DNA of 6,128 nucleotides from Deltaproteobacteria bacterium (GCA_019136935.1 JAGVTI010000320.1:1-6128), one strand, 5' to 3'; shown: positions 1 to 5,872, numbered from the stretch's first letter. Notes: generated from the letters alone by a model not told the origin. Numbers and translations: made by a program.

Positions 1-855
1 GAGGGAACGGAATTCATCGTGCGTGCCCGGCACGCGGTCTTCGGTGAAGCGGGCGAACATGGCGGGGAGATCGGTCCCCTGCCGCAGTTTACGTCATGCT
101 GCCCCGCCTGGGTCAGGTTGGTGGAAACCCGCTATCCTTCCTTGATTCCCCATCTCTCCACCGCCAAGTCTCCGCAGCAGATGGCGGGCGCCGTAGCCAA
201 AACTTACGGGACGAAAGTGTGGGGAAAGCCTGCCGGGAAGGTTTACACCGTCGGCATCATGCCCTGCACGGCGAAAAAGCTGGAGGCCTCGCGGCCCGAA
301 TTCAGGAGCGCATACGAATATCACAGGCGGGAAGGCGAGGCGGGTTCCGCAACGCCTTATCCGGATGTGGACACAGTTCTGACGACGCGTGACCTGGCAC
401 GGCTTTTCAAGAAGATGAACATCGATCTGGCGGCGGAAAAGGATGTCGAAGGCGGAACGCTCTTTGCCGAATACACGGGGGCCGGCACCATTTTCGGCAA
501 TACCGGCGGCGTCATGGAAGCGGCCCTCCGGACGGCCCATGCGGTGATGACGGGCAGCGAATTGAAACCTCTCGAATTCAAAACTGTCAGAGGATTGAAG
601 GGTGTGAAAAGCGCCTCCGTTACCCTGAGAGACCAAAAGTACGATAGGGACGTCACGATCCGGGTGGCGGTGGTCCATGGCATTGCGGAAAACATCACCG
701 CCCTGCTCGAAGAAGTCCTCGCGGGCCGTTCCCCCTATCATTTCATCGAGGTCATGAACTGTCCCGGCGGCTGCATCAACGGCGGCGGACAGCCGATCGA
801 CGGCGGCGGTTCGTCTTGGCTTTCGGCTGCCCTGCCCTGGTTTGCCTGGAAATAG
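1..855 (+). CDS. hydA: [FeFe] hydrogenase large (catalytic) subunit, 5' truncated
   Basis: Catalytic H-cluster domain of an [FeFe] hydrogenase, which interconverts H2 with protons and electrons. The frame is open from base 1, so the start and any N-terminal ferredoxin-like Fe-S domains lie outside; the GTG at 19 is an internal valine. All three H-cluster signatures are seen: L1 FTSCCPAW (cysteines at 97-102), L2 IMPCTAKK (cysteine at 265-267) and L3 EVMNCPGGCINGGGQP (cysteines at 760-762 and 772-774). These supply the four cysteines of the [4Fe-4S] subcluster and the proton-transfer cysteine. EYTGAGTIFGNTGGVMEAA between L2 and L3 is also typical. Two oddities: about 17 extra residues follow L2, and the protein ends some 19 residues after GGGQP in a sequence that does not resemble known tails. 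A separate small-subunit gene follows after 14 bases, so this is the split, exported type as in Desulfovibrio HydAB. Family assignment is very secure; periplasmic location is inferred from the partner. Confidence 0.97.
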   Translation, partial: EGTEFIVRARHAVFGEAGEHGGEIGPLPQFTSCCPAWVRLVETRYPSLIPHLSTAKSPQQMAGAVAKTYGTKVWGKPAGKVYTVGIMPCTAKKLEASRPEFRSAYEYHRREGEAGSATPYPDVDTVLTTRDLARLFKKMNIDLAAEKDVEGGTLFAEYTGAGTIFGNTGGVMEAALRTAHAVMTGSELKPLEFKTVRGLKGVKSASVTLRDQKYDRDVTIRVAVVHGIAENITALLEEVLAGRSPYHFIEVMNCPGGCINGGGQPIDGGGSSWLSAALPWFAWK

Positions 856-869
856 AAAGGAGACGACTG

Positions 870-1193
870 ATGGAAAACAAGCAATACGACTACGTGGAAA
901 ATCCCTTCAATGTCACGCGCAGACAGTTCATGACGATCGGCGGTCTTATCGTTGCCCTGATGGTGCTGCCGTCCTTGTGGGTCAGGTCACTGGTTTCGAA
1001 TCGGAATCGTTATATCCTGGCCCGGACGAAGGGACTGTACCGGGACGATGAGAAGGCTAAAATCCGGGTCAGTCATGCCAATCGCGCTGTGGCCGGATAT
1101 TACCGGGATTTCGGAGGAAAACCTCTGGGAGAATTATCGGAAGCGTTGCTCCATACGAAATACATCAACCGGACCCATGGTCTTACGGGATAG
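870..1193 (+). CDS. hydB: [FeFe] hydrogenase small subunit with Tat signal
   Basis: Small subunit (107 aa) that wraps around the catalytic subunit and carries the twin-arginine signal by which the folded, cofactor-loaded complex is exported. The ATG at 870 is preceded by AAAGGAGA at 856-863; upstream in-frame codons (TTG at 816) lie inside the hydA end and have no comparable site. Visible parts: the Tat motif TRRQFM at residues 16-21, a hydrophobic stretch at about 20-38, then the Fe_hyd_SSU domain at about 48-101, with IRVSHANRAV (65-74) and EALLHTKYINR (91-101), the pattern also found at the C-terminus of single-chain clostridial enzymes. No clear A-x-A cleavage site follows the hydrophobic stretch, so it may remain as a membrane anchor; this is inference. 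In the Desulfovibrio small subunit, by contrast, the signal is removed. It sits between the large subunit and a cytochrome b gene, in one operon. Confidence 0.93.
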   Translation: MENKQYDYVENPFNVTRRQFMTIGGLIVALMVLPSLWVRSLVSNRNRYILARTKGLYRDDEKAKIRVSHANRAVAGYYRDFGGKPLGELSEALLHTKYINRTHGLTG

Positions 1194-1204
1194 GAGGATA
1201 AGTC

Positions 1205-1855
1205 ATGTGCAGCGAAAAAATGATCTTGAAGCACCCCATGAGTGTGAGGATATTTCATTATCTCCTCATCGTCAGTTTCCTGCCCCTTGCCGTAACGGGG
1301 TTGATTCTCTACTTCAAGCCGTTTTCCGGGGAAAGCATGAATCTGACCATGCAGATCCATGTCCTGGCGGGCGTTCTCCTGACCCTGGATGCCGTCGCCT
1401 TCTTTCTCATCGGCTTCGAACGGGTCGTTCTCTTCGTGAAGCGGGTGTTCACGATTTCCGTGAACGACGTCAAATGGTTTGCCGTTCTCGGCGGTTATCC
1501 GCAGAAACTTCTGCTGAGAAAGAAGGTACCCGTACCGCCGATGGGCAAATACAATTCCGGCCAAAAACTTTTCGGGATCTGCGTTCTGATCGGCGGAACC
1601 CTTCTTGTCGGGACCGGCTGGATTTTATGGGCCTTTCCCCATAACACCCCCCGGGAGACCGTCGCGTTGATGGGAACGCTCCACACGGTTTTCGGCATCC
1701 TGCTGACCATTTTTCTGCCCGTGCATCTGTTTTTAGGCATTTACATGTTCGATGATTTCAAGGCCATGATCCTTCACGGCAGAATTTCCTACGACGAGGC
1801 CCGGGAACAGTCTCCCCTGTGGGTGGAGAAGGAGGTTATCCCGCTGAACAAGTAA
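1205..1855 (+). CDS. Dihaem cytochrome b, formate dehydrogenase gamma-subunit type
   Basis: Integral membrane cytochrome b (216 aa) of the FdnI/FdoI family, which passes electrons between a periplasmic enzyme and the membrane quinone pool. Four membrane segments are visible at about residues 17-37, 50-77, 122-143 and 156-182. Likely haem-b histidines are His18, His52, His160 and His174; the His18 position and the 14-residue spacing of the last pair match E. coli FdnI (His18, His57, His155, His169). The segment PPMGKYNSGQKLF (111-123) before the third helix is a hallmark of this family. The ATG at 1205 is set by AGGAGG at 1192-1197, which overlaps the hydB stop codon, so translation is probably coupled. 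No formate dehydrogenase genes are visible; the two genes upstream encode an [FeFe] hydrogenase, so the inferred role is the membrane anchor and quinone connection for it. A formate dehydrogenase partner elsewhere cannot be excluded. Confidence 0.92.
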   Translation: MCSEKMILKHPMSVRIFHYLLIVSFLPLAVTGLILYFKPFSGESMNLTMQIHVLAGVLLTLDAVAFFLIGFERVVLFVKRVFTISVNDVKWFAVLGGYPQKLLLRKKVPVPPMGKYNSGQKLFGICVLIGGTLLVGTGWILWAFPHNTPRETVALMGTLHTVFGILLTIFLPVHLFLGIYMFDDFKAMILHGRISYDEAREQSPLWVEKEVIPLNK

Positions 1856-1867
1856 ACGAAGCCGCAC

Positions 1868-1904
1868 CGCCGCTTTTTCCAGGTCGTCCGCGGAAAAAGC
1901 GGCG
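1868..1904. terminator. Hairpin between convergent genes, probable transcription terminator
   Basis: The arms at 1868-1880 (CGCCGCTTTTTCC) and 1892-1904 (GGAAAAAGCGGCG) are perfectly complementary over 13 bp, with an 11-base loop. The hairpin starts 12 bases after the cytochrome b stop and ends 9 bases before the stop of the convergent thioredoxin-like gene, the expected place for a shared terminator. There is no run of T after the stem on either strand, so it is not a textbook intrinsic terminator; it may act with Rho or protect 3' ends. Confidence 0.6.
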
Positions 1905-1913
1905 ACGGCAGGC

Positions 1914-2648
1914 TCAGTCCTTATTTCCCCCCTCGATCTCCCGGCTGCCGCTGAACTGGCCGACTGAAGGTCCGAAGAAATATCCGGCGAAGCTTTTTAG
2001 GAAGGCATCCCGGCTTTTCCAGTAATCCAAGCGGTTTTTGCGGTCGTTTTTCCATTCGATGAAGGAGGTGGGATAACAGTAAAAGATACGTGCGCGAACG
2101 GTCCAGATGCTGTCAGGGTGGTTTCCGGCGAGCGTTTCGAATGCTTCCCTGAAGTGCCGCCGGTCATGGGTGACCTGGTAACGGGTTACACCCTGCCAAA
2201 AAACGCCTTCCGGTATACGGCGGCTGTATGGAAAGTCCTTGATCAGTCTTTCCGCATGGCGTTTCGCAATCTCGGCCTTATCGTGGTCGTAATAAAACTT
2301 GCCCAGAGCAAGCAGGCAAAAGGCCATCAGTTCCTGTGCATCCAGGAAACCCACGGATCGTTCGTATTCCGTGCCGTTTTCTTCCGCCACGATCAGCAGG
2401 GGTACTTCCCCGACGGTGTAGGTGCGAAAAATCTCCGGCATACCGGGGGTGATGTACAACGGAACAAATTCGGATTGAACCAGGTCGATCACGTCTTGCC
2501 GTGCATAGACGGCCATGTCCATCTGATTACAGAAAAAACAGGTTTCGCTGCAAAAAAAGAGAAGGACCGGTTTCCCGGACCGTCGTGCCTCTGCCGATGC
2601 CTTGTCAAGGCTGGAATACCATTCGATTTTCACGTGTGCGATTGTCAT
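1914..2648 (-). CDS. Thioredoxin-fold protein with TPR-like C-terminal region
   Basis: A 244-aa protein without signal peptide or membrane segment, so probably cytoplasmic. Residues 1-100 form a thioredoxin-like domain of the DUF255/thioredoxin_7 type: KPVLLFFCSETCFFC at 26-40 gives a CFFC active site (Cys37, Cys40) with an additional Cys33, making CxxxCxxC, and GEVPLLIV (80-87) carries the expected cis-proline at 83. Residues about 105-215 look helical with tetratricopeptide-like pairs (for example DFPYSRRIPEGVFWQGV, then HPDSIWTVRARIFY), a likely protein-docking surface. The charged tail after about 215 is unassigned. The ATG at 2648 has only a weak ribosome site (GTGGAAAA), and a stop codon lies 14 codons upstream with no better start between. 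It is transcribed divergently from the YedE gene and convergently with the hydrogenase operon. The role is probably thiol-disulfide exchange or redox sensing on an unknown partner. I cannot give it a gene name. Confidence 0.85.
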   Translation of the reverse strand: MTIAHVKIEWYSSLDKASAEARRSGKPVLLFFCSETCFFCNQMDMAVYARQDVIDLVQSEFVPLYITPGMPEIFRTYTVGEVPLLIVAEENGTEYERSVGFLDAQELMAFCLLALGKFYYDHDKAEIAKRHAERLIKDFPYSRRIPEGVFWQGVTRYQVTHDRRHFREAFETLAGNHPDSIWTVRARIFYCYPTSFIEWKNDRKNRLDYWKSRDAFLKSFAGYFFGPSVGQFSGSREIEGGNKD

Positions 2649-2879
2649 TATTTTCCACTGATCACAAAATCGCCTTCTTGTCCATGATTATCATCGTGAC
2701 CCAACCACGGCATTCGCATAGTTTAAATCTATCATGATAAAAGGTTTATTCTATCAATCTATTGGATTGTCCCCGCAAAATTCTGTAGGGAAGAAAAGCT
2801 ACGTCCGTCAAAGGAAAATCAAGGTGCTGGTCTGCTTTATTTTTTTAAATCCATTAATGAACGATGAAGGAGGGGCAGT
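2649..2879. promoter_or_regulatory. AT-rich divergent intergenic region with short palindromes
   Basis: This 231-base gap lies between two divergent genes and must hold promoters for both. It is clearly more AT-rich than the flanking genes, most so at 2715-2770 and 2838-2865. Short dyads are visible: ATGATTATCAT (2684-2694), TATCATGATA (2730-2739) and CAATC-N5-GATTG (2755-2769), any of which could bind a dimeric regulator. On the - strand, TAGAAT (complement of 2748-2753) is a possible -10 box for the thioredoxin-like gene, but no good -35 box goes with it. I could not identify a convincing promoter for the + strand gene, nor a canonical FNR or sigma-54 site. A strong ribosome site, AAGGAGGGG at 2867-2875, lies at the right edge. 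No convincing gene is present. Confidence 0.45.
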
Positions 2880-3974
2880 ATGATGAAGTTAAAAAACGTT
2901 TTTGCTTCGAGGTGGGGGATTATTGCCGTCGGTGCCCTGATCGGAGTTTTGGCCACGCTTTTACAGAAGTTCGGCAACCCGCCCAACATGGGAATCTGCG
3001 TCGCATGTTTTGAACGCGATATTGCCGGCGCCTTAGGTCTGCATCGCGCGGAAGTGGTTCAGTATTTAAGACCCGAGATTATCGGGTTCGTACTGGGCTC
3101 GTTCCTGTCCGCCCTGCTTTTCCGGGAGTTCCGCCCCCGGGCGGGTTCCGCCCCCATCGCCCGCTTTGTCCTGGGTGTCTTCGCCATGATCGGGGCCCTG
3201 GTCTTCCTCGGGTGTCCCTGGCGTGCCATCCTTCGGCTGGCGGGAGGTGATTGGAACGCTATCCTCGGTCTTGCCGGCTTGGCGGCAGGCATCTGGATCG
3301 GGACGCTGTTCCTGAAAGGGGGATACAATCTCGGCCGTTCCCAATCCACCTATCCCTCCGTCGGTCTTATGATGCCGATCATCATGCTGGGTTTCCTGGC
3401 TTTCATTTTTCTGAATCCGCACATCCCCGGGGAGCCGAAAAGCGGGATTCTTTTCTATAGCCTCAAAGGGCCCGGCTCCATGTCTGCGCCGCTTTGGATC
3501 TCCCTTGCCGCCGGACTTGTTATCGGTATTCTGGCCCAGCAGAGTCGCTTCTGTACGATGGGGGCGATCCGGGACCTGATTCTTTTCCGCCAGACGCACC
3601 TGTTCGGCGGCATTGCCGCGCTTCTGGTTTTTGCCTTTCTCTCTAATTTTTTCCTCGGGCAATTCCACCCGGGTTTCCAGAATCAGCCCATTGCTCACAA
3701 TCTCCACGTTTGGAACTTTGCCGGCATGACGCTGGCCGGACTTGCTTTTGCCCTGGCGGGGGGATGCCCCGGACGACAGCTTTTCCTGAGCGGCGAGGGA
3801 GACGGAGATGCCGCGGTTTTTGTCGTCGGCATGATTGTCGGCGCGGCCATATCCCATAATTTCGGCTTGGCCAGTTCTCCGGCCGGTATCGGTCCCCATG
3901 GTGCGGCGGCGGTGATCGTGGGATTGATTGTTTGTCTGTTTATCGGTTTCACCATGAGGCATAAATCCGCATAG
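2880..3974 (+). CDS. yedE: YedE/YeeE-family membrane transporter, putative selenium transporter
   Basis: A 364-aa polytopic membrane protein of the YeeE/YedE family, closest in pattern to the branch annotated as putative selenium transporter. Related YeeE proteins import thiosulfate, using conserved cysteines to relay the substrate. Two pseudo-repeated halves can be seen. The first has GNPPNMGICVACFERD (32-47; Cys40, Cys43) and GCPWR (111-115; Cys112). The second has QQSRFCTMGAIRD (220-232; Cys225) and GGCPGRQ (294-300; Cys296). About ten hydrophobic segments cover most of the length, starting at 11-29. ATG codons at 2880 and 2883 are both compatible with the strong ribosome site AAGGAGGGG at 2867-2875; the second has the more usual spacing. 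A TusA-like gene follows after 11 bases, the conserved YedE-YedF arrangement. Selenium as substrate is inferred from the family and the partner; thiosulfate or another sulfur species remains possible. Confidence 0.9.
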   Translation: MMKLKNVFASRWGIIAVGALIGVLATLLQKFGNPPNMGICVACFERDIAGALGLHRAEVVQYLRPEIIGFVLGSFLSALLFREFRPRAGSAPIARFVLGVFAMIGALVFLGCPWRAILRLAGGDWNAILGLAGLAAGIWIGTLFLKGGYNLGRSQSTYPSVGLMMPIIMLGFLAFIFLNPHIPGEPKSGILFYSLKGPGSMSAPLWISLAAGLVIGILAQQSRFCTMGAIRDLILFRQTHLFGGIAALLVFAFLSNFFLGQFHPGFQNQPIAHNLHVWNFAGMTLAGLAFALAGGCPGRQLFLSGEGDGDAAVFVVGMIVGAAISHNFGLASSPAGIGPHGAAAVIVGLIVCLFIGFTMRHKSA

Positions 3975-3985
3975 AGGAGGGAAAA

Positions 3986-4201
3986 ATGAGCGCTGTTGTA
4001 GACGCCAGGGGACTTTCATGTCCCCAGCCGGTCATGATGACGTTGAACCGGATCGAAGCACTGGGTAAGGGAGTGATCGAAGTCCTGGTCGATACCGACA
4101 CATCCATGGAAAATGTGGCGCGTTTGGCGAAGAATAAGGGCTGGAGCGTAAAAGAGATCCAGGACGAAGGAACGGGATATAAACTGGTTCTGGAGAAATG
4201 A
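3986..4201 (+). CDS. TusA/YedF-like sulfur or selenium carrier protein
   Basis: A 71-aa protein of the TusA (SirA-like) family. The N-terminus has VDARGLSCPQPVM (5-17) with the invariant CPxP motif, where Cys12 carries a persulfide or, in selenium-linked members, possibly a selenopersulfide. The rest fits the small two-layer alpha/beta fold: an EVLVDTDTSMENVAR segment (33-47) and a final KLVLEK strand. It corresponds to a single-domain YedF as in E. coli; longer YedF proteins of many anaerobes add a DsrE-like domain that is absent here. AGGAGG at 3975-3980, 5 bases ahead of the ATG, fixes the start. Coupling to the upstream yedE suggests it receives the transported chalcogen in the cytoplasm; this is inference. 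The stop is TGA at 4199-4201, followed in the same frame by 38 open codons, most likely without meaning. Confidence 0.92.
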   Translation: MSAVVDARGLSCPQPVMMTLNRIEALGKGVIEVLVDTDTSMENVARLAKNKGWSVKEIQDEGTGYKLVLEK

Positions 4202-4400
4202 ATGCCGTCTGTTTGCCGAAATTCATCGAAAAAGAGATTCCGCAGGATCGGAACGAGGTCGATTCCGGTTTTCGATTTATGCGATGAAGGGAATCTCGTC
4301 GATTACCTGGCGGTTTAGGCCGCCGAAAGAAGATGGAGAACAGTCGTATGCCCGGATCAAACCGAGGCGGTTTGAATCCGGGCAGGGGCATGACGTGGGA
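4202..4400. other. Convergent intergenic region, no convincing gene
   Basis: This 199-base stretch separates the 3' ends of the TusA-like gene and the flavodiiron gene. Short open frames run through it (38 codons from ATG 4202; 29 codons from ATG 4198, which overlaps the TGA stop), but their predicted proteins match no family I recognise and their composition is unlike the neighbours. Besides the strong hairpin at 4349-4384 there is a weaker 8-bp inverted repeat, GAGATTCC (4234-4241) with GGAATCTC (4290-4297), separated by 48 bases. Confidence 0.6.
4349..4384. terminator. Long near-perfect hairpin, probable shared terminator
   Basis: The left arm 4349-4364 (TGCCCGGATCAAACCG) pairs with the right arm 4368-4384 (CGGTTTGAATCCGGGCA) over 16 bp, with a single bulged A and a three-base loop (AGG). 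It lies between convergent genes, 16 bases beyond the stop of the - strand flavodiiron gene and about 148 bases beyond the TusA-like stop. No T-run follows on either strand, so the termination function is inferred from position and stability only. A dispersed REP-like repeat is the alternative. Confidence 0.55.
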
Positions 4401-5594
4401 TCAGGCCAGTTGCCCGCTTAATTTCTGTCCGAATTCAAAACACTGCCGGATCCCTTCTTCATCCGGATTCCAGAGAACCCTCAACCCGTCGCCCACCATC
4501 TGGAATTCGGACTGCTCCAGGTGTTCCGACAGAATTTTTGTGGATTCTCCGCTCCATCCGTAGCTGCCGAAGACGGCCGCTTTCTTGCCGCCGAACCGGA
4601 GCCCCTTGATTTCTTCGAGAATCGAGGCCACTGCCGTGAGGATGCCCCTGTTGATGGTGGGGGACCCGACCACGATGCCTTTGGACTTGAATACTTCCGT
4701 GATTACGTCGTTCTTGTCCGACTTGGAGACGTTGAACAGCTTGACATTGACATCCTGATCGGAGGATTTGATGCCGTGGGCGATATGTTCCGCCATGATC
4801 CTGGTTCCCTCCCACATGGTATCATAAAGAATGGTGATCTGGTTCTCCTTGTAATTGGCCGCCCATTCGAGGTATTTTTCCACGATCCGGGTTGGATTGC
4901 TCCGCCAGATCACGCCGTGGCTTGTACAGATTATATCGACGGGTAGATTCAAGGCGAGGACCTCCTTGATCTTCTTGCCCACCAGAGGACTGAAGGGCGT
5001 CAGGATATTCGCATAATATTTGATGCACTCGGCCATCAGTTCTTCCTGGTCCACCAGGTCATTGTACAGATACTCCGACGCATAATGCTGACCGAAGGCA
5101 TCGTTGCTGAAAAGGATATTGTCCCCGGTCAGATAACAGAACATGCTGTCCGGCCAGTGCAGCATCGGCGCTTCGACAAAGATCAGTTTCTTGCCTCCCA
5201 GATCCAGTTGATCGCCCGTCTTGACGACCTGGAAGTTCCAGTTTTGATGATACTGTCCCTTCAACGATTTTACGCCGTTTGCCGTACAGTAGACGGGTTT
5301 GTCGGGGATGCGGCGCATCAGCTCGGGGAGGGCTCCGCTGTGGTCGGTTTCCCCATGGTTGGCGATAACGTAGTCGATTTGATCGAGCGGGATCACCGCG
5401 GAAAGATTGTCGACGTACTCCCTGGCGAAGGGACCCCAGACCGTATCAATCAAAGCCACCTTGTTTTCTTTGATCAGGTATGAATTGTACGTCGAACCTC
5501 GATGTGTTGAATACTCGTTGCCGTGAAATCTTCTGAGTTCCCAATCGATTTTCCCTACCCAGGAAACATTGTTCTTAATCGACATCTTTTTCAT
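4401..5594 (-). CDS. fprA: A-type flavodiiron protein (O2/NO reductase)
   Basis: Complete 397-aa flavodiiron protein, a cytoplasmic enzyme that reduces O2 to water and/or NO to N2O with electrons usually delivered by rubredoxin. The N-terminal metallo-beta-lactamase-like domain (about 1-250) has the full diiron ligand set: HGETDH at 80-85 (His80, Glu82, Asp84, His85), His146, Asp165 and His226, at the family's usual positions. The C-terminal flavodoxin domain (about 253-397) shows the FMN loops YDTMWEGT (257-264), SPTINRG (311-317) and GSYGWSGE (343-350). No rubredoxin or flavin reductase domain is fused, so this is the simple class A. The ATG at 5594 is preceded by AAAGGAG (complement of 5602-5608) at 7 bases; Met4 is a less likely start. 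No rubredoxin gene is adjacent. In an anaerobe with an [FeFe] hydrogenase the expected role is oxygen protection; preference for O2 or NO cannot be read from the sequence. Confidence 0.97.
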   Translation of the reverse strand: MKKMSIKNNVSWVGKIDWELRRFHGNEYSTHRGSTYNSYLIKENKVALIDTVWGPFAREYVDNLSAVIPLDQIDYVIANHGETDHSGALPELMRRIPDKPVYCTANGVKSLKGQYHQNWNFQVVKTGDQLDLGGKKLIFVEAPMLHWPDSMFCYLTGDNILFSNDAFGQHYASEYLYNDLVDQEELMAECIKYYANILTPFSPLVGKKIKEVLALNLPVDIICTSHGVIWRSNPTRIVEKYLEWAANYKENQITILYDTMWEGTRIMAEHIAHGIKSSDQDVNVKLFNVSKSDKNDVITEVFKSKGIVVGSPTINRGILTAVASILEEIKGLRFGGKKAAVFGSYGWSGESTKILSEHLEQSEFQMVGDGLRVLWNPDEEGIRQCFEFGQKLSGQLA

Positions 5595-5872
5595 GATCCG
5601 GCTCCTTTCTGATTTTTCCTTGTTGCATCTTGTTCGCGTCTCATATGCTGGTCTACATCATTATCTGAGAATAGAGAGAAAATCCATGCATTTTGCTCTT
5701 TTTGACTGCCCCGGGATGAAATTTGCGGGATTTTCCGAATATTGGTGAATTTGCCCCCGAGACGGGAAAGAAGTTCTTTTTGAGCATGCAGACATTGCAG
5801 TGTGCATTCAATCCGGCGGCGGCGGAACGTGTCATGCGCCGTAATACCCTAGTGGGTGGCCGAGTCCGGATT
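5595..5872. promoter_or_regulatory. Intergenic region upstream of the flavodiiron gene
   Basis: These 278 bases separate two genes on the - strand and should contain the flavodiiron gene promoter. A GATAAT box (complement of 5660-5665, 5 of 6 matches to TATAAT) lies about 65 bases ahead of the start, but no good -35 element is found at 16-18 bases. An imperfect 22-bp dyad at 5786-5807 (ATGCA...TGCAT, 14 of 22 positions symmetric) is a possible operator. A 60-codon open frame on the - strand (5653-5835) has no recognisable family and no good ribosome site, so I do not call it a gene. Promoter placement is weakly supported. Confidence 0.35.
5810..5872 (-). terminator. Possible structured 3' end of the activase transcript
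   Basis: Directly after the activase stop, the inverted repeat AATCCGG (5810-5816) / CCGGATT (5866-5872) brackets a GC-rich stretch that contains smaller complementary segments, for example GGCG (5821-5824) with CGCC (5837-5840) and ACCC-TAGT-GGGT (5846-5857). Position suits a terminator, but the long internal distance and the lack of a T-run make this only a weak candidate. Confidence 0.25.

Noticed and set aside
94..741. Long antisense open frame opposite hydA (215 codons)
   Set aside because: It lies entirely opposite the conserved hydrogenase sequence; its length follows from the GC-rich codon use of the real gene.
816..869. Upstream TTG start that would extend the hydrogenase small subunit by 18 residues
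   Set aside because: It overlaps the end of hydA, has no ribosome site and would bury the Tat signal; the ATG at 870 has AAAGGAGA at proper distance.
2118..2687. Open frame of 189 codons on the + strand opposite the thioredoxin-like gene
   Set aside because: The - strand frame has a thioredoxin active site and cis-proline; the + strand product has no recognisable domain and no ribosome site.
3066..4019. Long antisense open frame opposite yedE (317 codons)
   Set aside because: The + strand carries the unmistakable YedE motifs and membrane segments; the antisense product is a low-complexity, charged sequence without a family.
4198..4287. Small ORF overlapping the TusA-like stop (29 codons)
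   Set aside because: The ATGA overlap looks like translational coupling, but there is no clear ribosome site, the product is very short and I recognise no family such as DUF3343 in it.
3986..4318. TGA of the TusA-like gene as a selenocysteine codon, extending the protein by 38 codons to the TAG at 4316
   Set aside because: The selenium context makes the idea attractive, but the TusA domain is complete at the TGA, the extension (MPSVCRNSSKKRF...) resembles no known family, and I see no convincing stem-loop of bacterial SECIS form directly after the TGA.
5653..5835. 60-codon - strand open frame between the activase and the flavodiiron gene
   Set aside because: It contains a CNVC segment, but no family, no good ribosome site and base composition like an intergenic region.
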